From assembly GCA_938023035.1 (NCBI GenBank), contig CALIDI010000024.1, forward strand, positions 1 to 64,000: 64,000 bases of DNA. The letters are read 5' to 3'. The notes under the pieces are model-generated. The model did not search any database. It had not been told where the DNA came from and was given only the letters and a program-made list of their open reading frames with translations. Both the position numbers and the translations under genes were made by a program. Position 1 is the stretch's first letter. Each line of letters opens with the position of its first letter. The stretch is from an uncultured Leptolyngbyaceae cyanobacterium. GTDB lineage: Bacteria; Cyanobacteriota; Cyanobacteriia; Leptolyngbyales; Leptolyngbyaceae. This document shows, piece by piece, positions 52,018-62,400 of this stretch.

Positions 52018-52398
52018 ATGGAACAGAAATCAATTCACATGGAGCAGAAGACCCATACGACTCCTGATGGCACAACTGTGATTGTATTGACGCCTAATGG
52101 GCGTTTGGACATTACCACCGCCTGGCAATTTCGGTTGAAGCTGCAGGAGTGTATCTCAAAACTGAGTCGCCATGTGGTCGTTAATCTGGGGCAAGTCAAC
52201 TTTATTGATAGCTCTGGCTTAACGTCCTTGGTTGCCGGCATGCGAGATGCGGATAAGGTACGGGGTAGTTTTCGTATTTGTAATGTGCACCCTGAGGCAA
52301 AACTGGTCTTTGAAGTCACTATGATGGATTCTGTGTTTGAAATTTTTGACACAGAAGCTGAAGCCCTAGAAGGGGTTCCTAGGGAAATTGCGAGTTAG
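52018..52398 (+). CDS. STAS-domain anti-sigma-factor antagonist-like protein
   Basis: This 126-residue single STAS domain resembles SpoIIAA. Beta strand VIVLTPNGRLDITTAWQFRL is followed by the phosphorylatable-serine loop NFIDSSGLTSLVAGM (S65/S66). Such proteins bind anti-sigma kinases or Rsb-type switches when unphosphorylated; cyanobacterial versions are often linked to stress or motility control. No kinase or phosphatase partner is adjacent. A second ATG at 52039 gives an alternative start. Confidence 0.9.
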   Translation: MEQKSIHMEQKTHTTPDGTTVIVLTPNGRLDITTAWQFRLKLQECISKLSRHVVVNLGQVNFIDSSGLTSLVAGMRDADKVRGSFRICNVHPEAKLVFEVTMMDSVFEIFDTEAEALEGVPREIAS

Positions 52399-52461
52399 GC
52401 TAAAGGCCTTTCTGCTAAGCGGGCAGGGCTGCTTCGCTTCCTTGGGGGCTAGGTAGACCCC

Positions 52462-52482
52462 GAGTGTCGCGATGCGACACTC
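52462..52482. repeat. Perfect 9-bp palindrome between STAS and cpcT genes
   Basis: GAGTGTCGC-GAT-GCGACACTC lies between convergent genes. There is no T-run on either side, so it may be a bidirectional end hairpin or a dispersed element. Confidence 0.55.
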
Positions 52483-52568
52483 AAAATGACAAACTTCAAG
52501 GTGAAACTGGCTCAGGGTATCGGCGTTGCAAGGTTCCTAAATTAGCGAGCCATTGCCGCCGTGGTGTA

Positions 52569-53171
52569 CTAGATGGGGTAGGCTTGCACTTTGGTGTAGC
52601 GATAAGGCCCCATCATTGCTCCCCAGAGGAGTTGCCCTGTCTCTGGGTCAATGCCTCGGTCATAGCTGAGGAAGTGGGTTGGATAGGCTTCAAACCCTAG
52701 GATGACCTGGCGAATTTTGCTCTCATAGCTGAAAAAGCATTGGGCTTGAGGGGGCGGGGTCGCGATAAAACCAGTAGGATGGGCTAGGCTTCCCTGGGGT
52801 TGAATGTCTAAGGTGCAGCCCGGGAGGAGTTCCAGGTCATCGAGCGTTAGCTTTTCCAGGAGTGCCGGGTTTTGTCCAGCTCCTTTCACCGCTTGGGGAT
52901 TGTGAAAGGCATAGTATTGCCCGCAAAGACTATCGGGCTGCTGGGGGGAATACTGCAAACGCAAAAGCCGCTGGCGATAGGGGTTGTCTGGCGTGTCGAC
53001 ATTGGCTTGCTCGGCAAATAGGGTAAGGCTGTCTGTGCGAAAGAACTGGGTGGGGCGGTGCCACAGTTTTAGGGGAACATACCAGACTGGCTCGGCGATA
53101 GCCTGGTCGCGATTATGAAACTCGCCAGCCAGATAGTAGGCCAGGGTTAAAAGAGGTGCAGGCAAAGTCAT
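52569..53171 (-). CDS. cpcT: CpcT/CpeT-type phycobiliprotein chromophore lyase
   Basis: About 200 residues from ATG 53171 (MTLPAPLLTLAYYLAGEFHN). Family features are PVWYVPLKLWHRPT, LCGQYYAFHNP and LLPGCTLDI, ending MGPYRYTKVQAYPI. CpcT attaches phycocyanobilin to Cys-153 of the phycocyanin beta subunit; CpeT acts in phycoerythrin assembly, and the two cannot be told apart by eye. The frame extends upstream to 53369 but then overlaps the thf1 gene antisense, so the inner start is chosen. Confidence 0.9.
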   Translation of the reverse strand: MTLPAPLLTLAYYLAGEFHNRDQAIAEPVWYVPLKLWHRPTQFFRTDSLTLFAEQANVDTPDNPYRQRLLRLQYSPQQPDSLCGQYYAFHNPQAVKGAGQNPALLEKLTLDDLELLPGCTLDIQPQGSLAHPTGFIATPPPQAQCFFSYESKIRQVILGFEAYPTHFLSYDRGIDPETGQLLWGAMMGPYRYTKVQAYPI

Positions 53172-53255
53172 AGGCAGGAGAGTCAGGAATCCAAACTTGG
53201 CAAACGTCCCATCACAAGAGAAAATGAAGGATAGCTCAATTGCAACCGCATCACT

Positions 53256-53981
53256 GTGAACAACGTTCGTACTGTCTCTGATACTAAGCGTACCTTTTAT
53301 ACGCTCCACACGCGCCCGATTAATTCTATCTATCGCCGGGTCGTGGAAGAGCTGATGGTAGAGATGCATCTACTGTCAGTGAATGTTGATTTTCGTTATG
53401 ACCCCTTTTATGCTCTGGGCGTTGTTACCTCATTTAACCGCTTTATGCAGGGTTATCGTCCGGAGAGCGATAAAGAGTCGATTTTTGATGCAATCTGTCG
53501 GGCCAATGAAGCCGACCCTCAGCAATATCGTCAGGCCGCAGAACGGTTATTGCATCTGGCCAAAAGCATGAGTCCGCAGGCGTTGATTAGCTGGCTGGGG
53601 CAGAAGCATTTTGTGCCAGAATTTACTGATTTGCAGGATGCGGTTCGGGCGATCGCGACGAATCCCAAATTTAAGTACAGTCGCTTGTTTGCCATTGGCC
53701 TGTTTAGCCTGTTGGAACTCTCTGATCCAGCGTTGGTTAAGGATGAGGCTCGTCGTACAGAGGCGCTCACCCAGATCTGCCAGGGTCTAAACTTACCCGA
53801 AGACAAGCTCAGTAAAGACCTAGAGCTTTACCTAAGTAATTTAGAGAAAATGGCCCAGGCCTTAATTGCCATGGAGGATGCGCTCAAAGCCGAACGCAAA
53901 AAGCGGGAAGAGCGGGAACAGGCGAAAGCGATCGCCCGTTCAACCAGCCAAACGGATACACCCGATGGCTTTAGTGCATAA
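53256..53981 (+). CDS. thf1: Photosystem II biogenesis protein Psb29/THF1
   Basis: 241 residues from GTG 53256. Conserved [40 protein letters not shown] and [21 protein letters not shown] precede an all-helical core and a long charged C-terminal coiled coil ([16 protein letters not shown]). Psb29/THF1 stabilises FtsH protease complexes and aids PSII repair and biogenesis. It is divergent from cpcT across 84 bp, so both may share a light-responsive promoter region. Confidence 0.95.
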   Translation: MNNVRTVSDTKRTFYTLHTRPINSIYRRVVEELMVEMHLLSVNVDFRYDPFYALGVVTSFNRFMQGYRPESDKESIFDAICRANEADPQQYRQAAERLLHLAKSMSPQALISWLGQKHFVPEFTDLQDAVRAIATNPKFKYSRLFAIGLFSLLELSDPALVKDEARRTEALTQICQGLNLPEDKLSKDLELYLSNLEKMAQALIAMEDALKAERKKREEREQAKAIARSTSQTDTPDGFSA

Positions 53982-54104
53982 ATCCTTGAGCAGGAATTGG
54001 CGTTGAGAGCGGTCGGTTTAGAGCTGTTTGCCGCTCGATAGCCGCTTGATAAAGTGCACCATCTTTGCTAGAAACTCGCCCCAGCAGGAATTGAGTAATG
54101 CGTT

Positions 54105-55511
54105 ATGACAGAGCCAGCCGGTTTCCGTACAGAGACAGACTCCATGGGAGATCGCCCCATTCCTTATCATGCTTACTATGGTATTCAAACCCTGCGGGCC
54201 ACGGAAAATTTCCCGATTAGTGGGTTGCGCCCGTTACCGACTTATATCGATGCCTGTGTGCTCATCAAAAAGGCGACGGCGCTGACCAACGGTGAGTTAG
54301 GCTGCATTCCCCTAGAGATTAGTCAGGCCATTGTTGAGGCTGCCAACGAGGTGTTAGCCGGTCAGTTTCGGGATCAGTTTGTGGTGGATATTTACCAGGC
54401 AGGGGCGGGAACGTCTCATCACATGAATGTGAATGAGGTGCTGGCTAACCGCGCGTTGGAACTTCTGGGAGAGCCAAAGGGAAGTTACCACCGCATTAGC
54501 CCTAACGACCATGTTAATTATGGCCAATCGACCAATGATGTGATTCCGACCGCTATTCGGATTGGCGGTTTGCTCGCGCTGGAGCGCACCCTTTACCCGG
54601 CTCTGACAGGGGCGATCGCGGTTCTCAATGCCAAAGCTGATGAATTTCAAGACGTGATTCGTTCAGGGCGAACCCACCTGCAAGATGCGGTGCCTGTCCG
54701 GTTGGGAGAAAATTTTCGCGCCTGGGGACAAATTCTGACTGACCATCAGGGGCGCTTAAAATCTGCCGCTCAAGATTTAACCCTACTGGGCTTAGGTGGA
54801 AGCGCCGTCGGCACTGGGCTAAATACGCATCCTCGGTATCGAGAGCGGGTCGCTGAAGTGTTATCGGAACTGATTCAGCAACCCTTGCGTCCGGCACCTC
54901 ACCTGATGGCGGCGATGCAGAGCATGGCTCCCTTTGTGGCGGTTTCTGGGGCATTGCGTAATCTCGCTCAGGATTTAGCGAAGATTTCCCATGACCTACG
55001 CCTGCTGGATTCTGGTCCTAAAACCGGCTTCAAGGAAATTTCGCTACCGCCCGTGCAGCCAGGCTCATCCATTATGCCGGGTAAGTACAATCCAGTCATG
55101 GCGGAAATGACTGCGATGGTCTGTTTTCAGGTGATGGGGTATGATGCGGCGATCGCGTTGGCGGCCCAGGCCGGCCAACTGGAGCTAAATGTGATGATGC
55201 CTTTGATAGCCTACGATTTAATCCATAGCATTGAGATTTTGGGTAATTGTTTGGCAGCTCTGACTAACCAGTGCCTCCAGGGCATTGTTGCCAACCGCGA
55301 TCGCTGTCTTGCCTATGCCGAAGGCAGCCTAGCCCTGGTGACGGCACTTAACCCCCACATTGGCTACCTCAATGCCGCAGCCGTTGCTAAAGAATCCCTC
55401 GAGACAGGGAAGTCTCTAAGGGAGCTTGTCTTAGAAAAGGGACTGCTGACCGCCGAGCAATTAGCCAACGTGCTGAATTTGGAACAGATGAGCCAGCTTC
55501 CTAAAAATTAG
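54105..55511 (+). CDS. aspA: Aspartate ammonia-lyase (aspartase/fumarase superfamily)
   Basis: This 468-residue class II fumarase/aspartase fold protein has TSHHMNVNEVLANRALE, ISPNDHVNYGQSTNDV, SGRTHLQDAVPVRLG and the SS-loop signature GSSIMPGKYNPVMAEM (about 317-332). The C-terminal extension ESLETGKSLRELVLEKGLLT matches aspartase. It makes fumarate and ammonia from aspartate. Tyr replaces the usual Val in GSSIMPGKVNP, an unusual but tolerable change. Fumarase is the alternative reading. Confidence 0.85.
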   Translation: MTEPAGFRTETDSMGDRPIPYHAYYGIQTLRATENFPISGLRPLPTYIDACVLIKKATALTNGELGCIPLEISQAIVEAANEVLAGQFRDQFVVDIYQAGAGTSHHMNVNEVLANRALELLGEPKGSYHRISPNDHVNYGQSTNDVIPTAIRIGGLLALERTLYPALTGAIAVLNAKADEFQDVIRSGRTHLQDAVPVRLGENFRAWGQILTDHQGRLKSAAQDLTLLGLGGSAVGTGLNTHPRYRERVAEVLSELIQQPLRPAPHLMAAMQSMAPFVAVSGALRNLAQDLAKISHDLRLLDSGPKTGFKEISLPPVQPGSSIMPGKYNPVMAEMTAMVCFQVMGYDAAIALAAQAGQLELNVMMPLIAYDLIHSIEILGNCLAALTNQCLQGIVANRDRCLAYAEGSLALVTALNPHIGYLNAAAVAKESLETGKSLRELVLEKGLLTAEQLANVLNLEQMSQLPKN

Positions 55512-55567
55512 TTCCTAAGGATCAAATGTTCCTAAAGATCAAATAAAGAGCAAAAAGTGGCAATCGA

Positions 55568-56167
55568 TCAACCAGTGCCTTGCTTCATCGCATTAAGCAA
55601 TGAGGTCAGAGCCGCATCTTCGGATTGGTTGACTTTGTGATCAAGCATGGCAATGCTGACGGCCTTTGGTAGGGCGATCGCCGCCACATCGGGATCTAAG
55701 TCCTCCAGTAGACTGTCTAAATCTTGTGGAATTTTGAGCGCCGAACGAATTCCCAGTAGGGTTGTCTCATCTAACCCTAGGGGTTGTAACTGCGTGTAGA
55801 CCTCTTCCCACTTTACCGGCTGTCCAGGATTACCCGCCTGCAAGACATAGGCCAACAACCGTTGTAACTTGCTCTGCTGTTGTGGCGTCAAGTCTGCGAG
55901 CAAGGGCGTCTGGAGATGGCCATTAGGAGTTTCTAAGTTTTTGACAATTTGCTGCCAGTCATGGTCATCGCAGGCTTCTGGCTTATCTACTATCAGAGAA
56001 ATAGTAATTTTTCCAGAGCTAGCGTCAAGCTGCGTCACATGGGCACGCACTCCCAAAAAGCCTAACCATTGAGCCACCGTTGAAACCAACGTTGGCCGGG
56101 TGGCTTGACTCTTGGCCAGCAACCGCAGTTGAGTTTGAACCATAGGGCGAACAATCTGCGACAACAT
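55568..56167 (-). CDS. Conserved-looking hypothetical protein
   Basis: This 199-residue soluble protein has an N-terminal helix and beta segments (ARAHVTQLDASSGKITISLIVD-like), then a helical second half with LTPQQQSKLQRLLAYVLQAG and an acidic SLLEDLDPDVAAIALPKAV. It has no membrane segments and no motifs I know. Composition and HIP1 content match core genes. The ATG at 56167 is plausible. I do not recognise the function. Confidence 0.6.
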   Translation of the reverse strand: MLSQIVRPMVQTQLRLLAKSQATRPTLVSTVAQWLGFLGVRAHVTQLDASSGKITISLIVDKPEACDDHDWQQIVKNLETPNGHLQTPLLADLTPQQQSKLQRLLAYVLQAGNPGQPVKWEEVYTQLQPLGLDETTLLGIRSALKIPQDLDSLLEDLDPDVAAIALPKAVSIAMLDHKVNQSEDAALTSLLNAMKQGTG

Positions 56168-56452
56168 AGGGGGTTAAACCATTCCCACGATCAACTGCGT
56201 CTTTCAGAATAGCGAATTTGCGCGCTAGAGTCTGTATCACCATTGCCCCATCCACTTATGGCCGCCTACCTGAGGACAGAGTGCAGAAGGTAGAACCCCT
56301 AGCTGGCGGCAGTGCTTCCACCCCCCTCTGACCCCTAATGGACTCAGCCCCCAGGCGATCGCAATGATCGCCCCAGCCGTCTGGAGATTACCTTGGGCCG
56401 GCCAGAGTCGCCGAAACAACTCTGGCACCGGCAAGCCAGAGGCCCCCAACGC
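56168..56452. other. Intergenic region with repeat and a weak terminator
   Basis: A copy of the second dispersed repeat family lies at about 56260-56362 (CCCCTAATGGACTCAGCCCC plus CAGGCGATCGC). A stem CTCTGGC / GCCAGAG at 56420-56441, followed by TTGTTTC on the minus strand, probably ends the RTX phosphatase transcript. Confidence 0.5.
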
Positions 56453-59400
56453 TTAGACAAACAAGCTGGCAGTGACCTGCTGGGGTTGCACCCATTTGAG
56501 GGTGGCAATTAGATCGCCACCCGCGCTCAGGCGCGTATCCCCACCGATACGGCGAATGGTCAGGTCTTCATATTTCAGCCCGCCAGAGAGACTGATCCGA
56601 TCCTCAGCGCCAAAGCCAATGATAGTGGCATCACCTTCACCCTTGCCCAGAACAAAGGTATTTTGACCACTGCCCACGTGGATCGTGTCCTTGCCGATAG
56701 AGGTAATACGATTATTGCCACCCCCGGCGTAGATTGTATTTCTACCGGCTCCAGCGCTGATGACGTCATTGCCGGCACCGGCATAAATTAGGTCATTGCC
56801 GGCACCAGCGGTAATGATGTTGCTCCCTTCCCCGGCATAGATGGTGTTGTTGCCATTCCCGGCATCAATGAAGTCGCTACCCGCTCCGCTGTAAATCAGG
56901 TCACGTCCAGCCCCAGCCAGAATTCGATTAATGCCTTCTCCGGCGTAAATGGTATTGTTGCCATTCCCGGCGGAAATAAAGTCGTTACCCGCTCCAGCAT
57001 AGATGGTGTCGTTGCCATCTAGCGTCCAAACCGTGTTATTGCCTTCCCCGGCGTAGATGGTGTCGTTGCCCCCCAGACCAAAGAAGGTTTCGCTGGCACT
57101 AGTGCCAAACAGGGTATCATTCCGGCGGGTGCCGCGAATTTCAGCAAGTTTAGCATTGACCTCGAACTGGCTGACAATCCCAGGGGTGCGGTTGATGATC
57201 GCAGCGGGGTCGGCCAAGAGTTCTGCTTCGGAATAGGGGGCAATTCCGTAGGTGGTGACCCGCAGTTTCTGAGTGGTGGGGTCGATATCAAACTTTGTCC
57301 AGCCATAGGTATGGGTAGCGATGTAGTCACCCTGAAGGAGGGTGGCATCGATTTTGCCTTCGGCGATCGCCAGGTTGTGATTCAAGCCAATGGGGTCATA
57401 ACCAAGGGGTTGCAGGGCATTGTCAATGATTTGTTTGATGAAGTCATCCTTGTCATTGGGCAAACTATCAGCATCATTGGCGACCGGCAAGGAATCGTAG
57501 AATGCCTTTTGCGCCGGGGTAAGGAGGCCAGCGGCAACGGCTAATTCGGCTACGGTCGGGCCAAAGGGCGCATCAAAGGCCAGGGAACCCGTTGTAATTT
57601 CAAAGGCGCTGGTCGCAATTTGCGGCCCAAAGGGACTGGTTTGGTAGGTCAGATTGTTGACCAGCGTACCGTGGATATCGGCGGCAATAAAGACAACATT
57701 CTGAATCCGATTTTCATCAATGAATTTGAGGATTTCTGTCCGTTCTGCCGCGTAGCCCTCGAAGCGATCACTGGCCGCTAGTACACCGAGATTTTGAATC
57801 GGTTCAGGAACCACGATAAACTTCCAGGTGACACCATTGCTCTCAGCATTGAGCAAGTCCTGCTTGAGATCTTCGAGCTGAACCCGCCCGAGAAGAGTAC
57901 GGCTAGGGTCAAAGGATTGGGTGAGGAAAGTCCCCACCTGTAGCGGGTTTGCCAGATTTGTGACAGCGGGTAGGCCCTCATCTCGGAAGGAACGGGCATC
58001 GAGAATAAAGGTGGCCGCATCACTACCATAGGTACTGTAACGGTACAGTTTGCGTTCTCCAGTGGTGCGAGGGTCGCCCGTATTGCCGTAAAACTCGTCT
58101 CTGAGGGGGTTGTACTCTTGAAAGACCTGCATCCCTGTCTCATAGAGAGGCGAGTCGTTAATGAACCCACGGCTCGCTCCGTAAAAGGCCTGTTCTGCCG
58201 CGGTGGCTCTAGATAGGTCTTTGCCGCCCTCAAAGTCGTTGGTGACTTCGTGATCGTCGATGGTTGCCAGAATCGCTGTAGCCGCCCGCAGGTCTTTCCA
58301 GGTATTCACCCCAAAGCGATCGCCATAGACCTCTGCATGCTTAGCGCGGAAATCATCCAGGGTCGTTGCCTGCACCTTGCGGCTGCCATCGGGGTTACGC
58401 ACGGCATTCGAGGGAAAGTCGGCGTAAATCGTGTCACCCAACTCAATAAAGAAATTGAGATTGAAATCAGTCGCGTTGGCAATGCCCGGATAGGGAGCCA
58501 ACTCACCCCGCCAGTCACCAGTTGCCCCAAAGCTGAGACCGGCAAAGGTTCCGAGGGCGGCGGCGGTAGTAAAGCGACCCATTTCAATGGCACCGGCGGC
58601 ATCGGTGACGCGATAGTAATAGGTCGTGTTGGGTTGAAGGTTACGGATCGGCACCTTCACAGGCAAACCTGCCACCGTCACTCGTGCCTCAACCTCATTC
58701 TCATCCGCTTCAAAGTTGGGGTCGGTGGAATACGCAATCTCAATGTTACCGACAAAATTGCTTTGAGCCAGTAAAACAGCTGTTGTTTGAGTGACATCGC
58801 CACTGGCGATCGCGGTAATCGATTGGGGTTGGGGTGTACGCGGATTGTAGCTGCTAGTGTCGATATTTAGTGGGTTGGCAAAGGCAGTCGCAATATTTTC
58901 CCAGGGTACAAATTTAAAGTTAGTGCTGATATTTTCTAACTCGCCATCATCCTCGACCAAAACGCGCGGCAGATTATCGCCATCCTGGGTAACAAACAAG
59001 CCATAGGGGAAGTTGGGGCCAAGGGGCACATTCAAGACATCCGCTCCATCAGACCCTTGCACACCATCGATACTGCCATTAGGGCCAACGGCAAAGCGTC
59101 CGAGGAAGTCATTGTTGCCCTCGCGGGAGTAAACCGCAAAGGTATTATCCCCCTGGCTGGAGGCCAGCAAGTAACCGGTGCCATCCGCACCGTAGTAGAT
59201 GGTGAGACCTTCCACATCATCAGTGAGGTTGCTGCCGCCAATCGCCTTGACCCGGTCAATCAGCCTACCCGTGCTGCCACCGTTGGGTTCTGCCTGGTAT
59301 TTCCAGATGCCCACATTTTCCTGGCCAATGTAGAGAAAGCCCGTTTCCTGATCCACGACCATCCCTTCAAGCTGGGGATTGGTTCTGGTCGGGGCACCTG

Positions 59401-62400
59401 CGGGAAGGGGCACTGTAAAGTTGCGCACCGGTTCGACGCCAATGGTGCCATTGCCCAGATCAAACAGTTCGAGTTGCACGACATCGCCCGTTTGCCGCCG
59501 GTTAACAAAGACAAAAGCATCATGGGTAACGGGGCTGCGATAGGTCGCAAGACCGTAGGCACTGCGACTAGAGGCCGAGTAAGGCGGCTCAAAAGGAGCC
59601 ATCTGAAACAGGGTGCCTAGGTTGGGGTCGGTGATGTCGGTTAGGTAAGAGCCACGGCTAGCATCGGGATTGATTGCAAAAATCGCAATTTTGTCATTCC
59701 GACGATCGGTGGCGATCGCCAGATCCATCGTTTCCCCACCCAGCTCAAAGCCATAGAGCAAATCCACATTGTTATAGCGGATCCGGCCAGGGTTAATCTC
59801 CTGCACCAGATTGCCGCCCAGATCGTAGACGCGCAAACCGCCATCCTTCACGGCGGTCACCACCAAGCTCTTGCTAGAGTCGGTGGGATGGAGGTAAATC
59901 GCCGGATCATCGGCATCAGCCTGCTCTACCTCATCATCTAGGAGGGCGGGACGGGTTTCAACACGGGGGGTAACGGAGGGCAACTGTTCCAAATCTAGGG
60001 CCAAAATCTGAGTGAATTGGGTTGGGTTAAAGTTGTTGTCGCTCACCAACACAATGGATTGGCGACCATCGGGCAGTTTTGGCCCAAAGGCAAGGCCCTC
60101 AATGTTATCAGTGCCTGTGGGCAGGTTGAGGGCATCCAGATTTAACAACAGCCGCTTCTGCACCGGTTGAATCGCCGCCCGCGCCGCCGGATCCAGGGCA
60201 TTCAGTGAATCGATAAAGCTAATATCGGTTGCCCCCTGGGTGCTGATTTCGTAGATTTTGATGGTGTTGCCCGTATTGCCAGGAGTGCCGACAGCACCGA
60301 CAGCAAAAGAGCGTTCTAGGGCCAGCATGGTGCCCCGGTCGTCCAGCGCCAACAAATCTACCAGGCCATTGGTGGCAAAGGCATTAGCGGGATTCGGCGG
60401 AAATGCCACCGGGTCAACTTCGTAGAGGTATTCTTTTTCTGGCTGGCCATTGACTAGGTTGTACTGGATGATGCGGGCAGGGCTGCTGTTGCTGACCCCG
60501 GCGGCTGGGCCATCTTGAATCAGGGCGTTTTCTGTAGCAGTAAACAGAGTCTTTTGATTGGGGGTGAGGGTAAGACTCTCAAAAGCGAGGTTATTGCGTA
60601 CCCCCGCGATCGCGCGATCGCCCGCATCCACAACGCCATTACCATTAGTATCTTCAATTTGGGGGAGAAACTTTGCCGGAATCGGCAGAGAACGGATTTC
60701 TTGCCCAGTGACCCGGTCAAACTCCTTAATAAAAGGATTCGTGACCCGACTGGGGCCTAAATCAGGGCGCACTTCCCCCTCTGAAGAAATCAACAGGGTG
60801 CCGTTAGGGGTGAGCACAATGTCTTCAGGATCTAGGCTGAGTCGAGGGAAGGTGTTGCCGCTAGGATCCTTCAGGGTAACAGCGCTCGTAAAGCTGACAC
60901 TACTAGAGAGGTTTTGCAGATCCGCTGTGAACGTATAAAAACGGGCTGGCCCAACCTCCGAGCGATCGTCCGAAATCGAATAGTAAAGGTTCTGGCTGGC
61001 ATCATAGACCACTCCCGACAGCCCTCCCAGCGGTGTGGTGACCCCATTCACTGTGCCAACCGGGCCAGCGGGGACAAACCCGGTAGGGAACGTGGTCTGA
61101 CTCAGGAAAGTGGCCTCAGTAAGAGTTCGCCCCGCAGGGGTAGGGCCAAGGTGCACATCCACCAACACCGGGCGATGGTCAGAACTGGGGTAACCACCGG
61201 GCAGTGTCGGGTTAAAAGTCCCGACCAGAGGAAAGAGCGGATCCGTATTTAGCCCCCAAAATACCTGGGAACGAACAATCGGTAAATCGGCAGAGGGCAG
61301 CACGTAGTCAGCCCGCAGATTACCCGGTGTCGTATCGGCAAAGTCCGCCGTATCAAAGGCGGGATTACCCTTGTGGTTGAGGTTGGCACCACCTTGCAGG
61401 GCGGCTTGTTGAATGCCTCCCAAACTGGAAGGAATCGCGTTGGTATTGATATTGGGATTGAGCAGCAGTTGCCAGATGGCATTTTTGTAGCTGTCGCCGT
61501 CTCTGGGATCCGCATTTTGGTCGCCCATAATCACAAAACGAGAACCCGAGGTTAACCCACCGGCTCCACCGTTGTCATCGTAGATGTAGTCTCCTTGACC
61601 GGGGGTGACATAATCCGCCCAGAACCGAATTTCATCGTGGTTGCGCTTGCCATTGCGGTCTTCTGGGCCATCAAATACAGGCGGTGTGGGGTGGCTGACC
61701 AGGGCATGCACCACTTCGCCATCCACCTGGATCGGCACATCCCAATGGCTTTTGGAAGATAGCCGCAAAATTGCCTGCTTCTCAGGGGAGTAAAAGCCAC
61801 CGAGATTCTCATTGACTGGGGTGGCAGGATTATCGACTGTGGGGTCATTGGTCAGCAGGTTGCCTGGCATATCCTTCCAGAGAAAGGTTTGAAAGGTGCG
61901 GACATTGGCCGTATCGATCGGGTATTTAGAGAGCAGCACCATGCCAAACTGTCCTGGAAAGGTGCCAAAGCCAAAGGCATCATCGCCATAGCCGGGTGCT
62001 CCAATCCCATTGCTGATTTGGGTCACGGCCAACCCGTTATTGTTTAGGTCAAACCCGGTGGGGATTCCTGTATTGGAAGGTGCAATGTAGAAGTAGGGAT
62101 ACTCGACGGGAGTGGCACCGTTTTGACTGATGGATAGGAAGTTTTGTTGAAATAACTCAACGGCTTTAGTGGGGTCGGCTTCAAAGTAGTCAAATTCGTT
62201 GATTAGCAGCACATCGGCATTGGTGCGCTGAATGATTTCGGCCACATTTTTGGCTTGCTGAATTCGGAGGGTTTGATTGGCATTCGCTCCAAAGCCGCGA
62301 TTATCTGGGATGGCTGGGTTAGAGAGGTCATTGACCAGTTGGCCGTCGGCATTGCGGTTAAGGGAGGCATTAAACTGGGCGAAGCGAATGGTAGGAGACA

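Noticed and set aside
53172-53369. Longer CpcT N-terminus
   Set aside because: It is antisense to thf1 and lacks family similarity.
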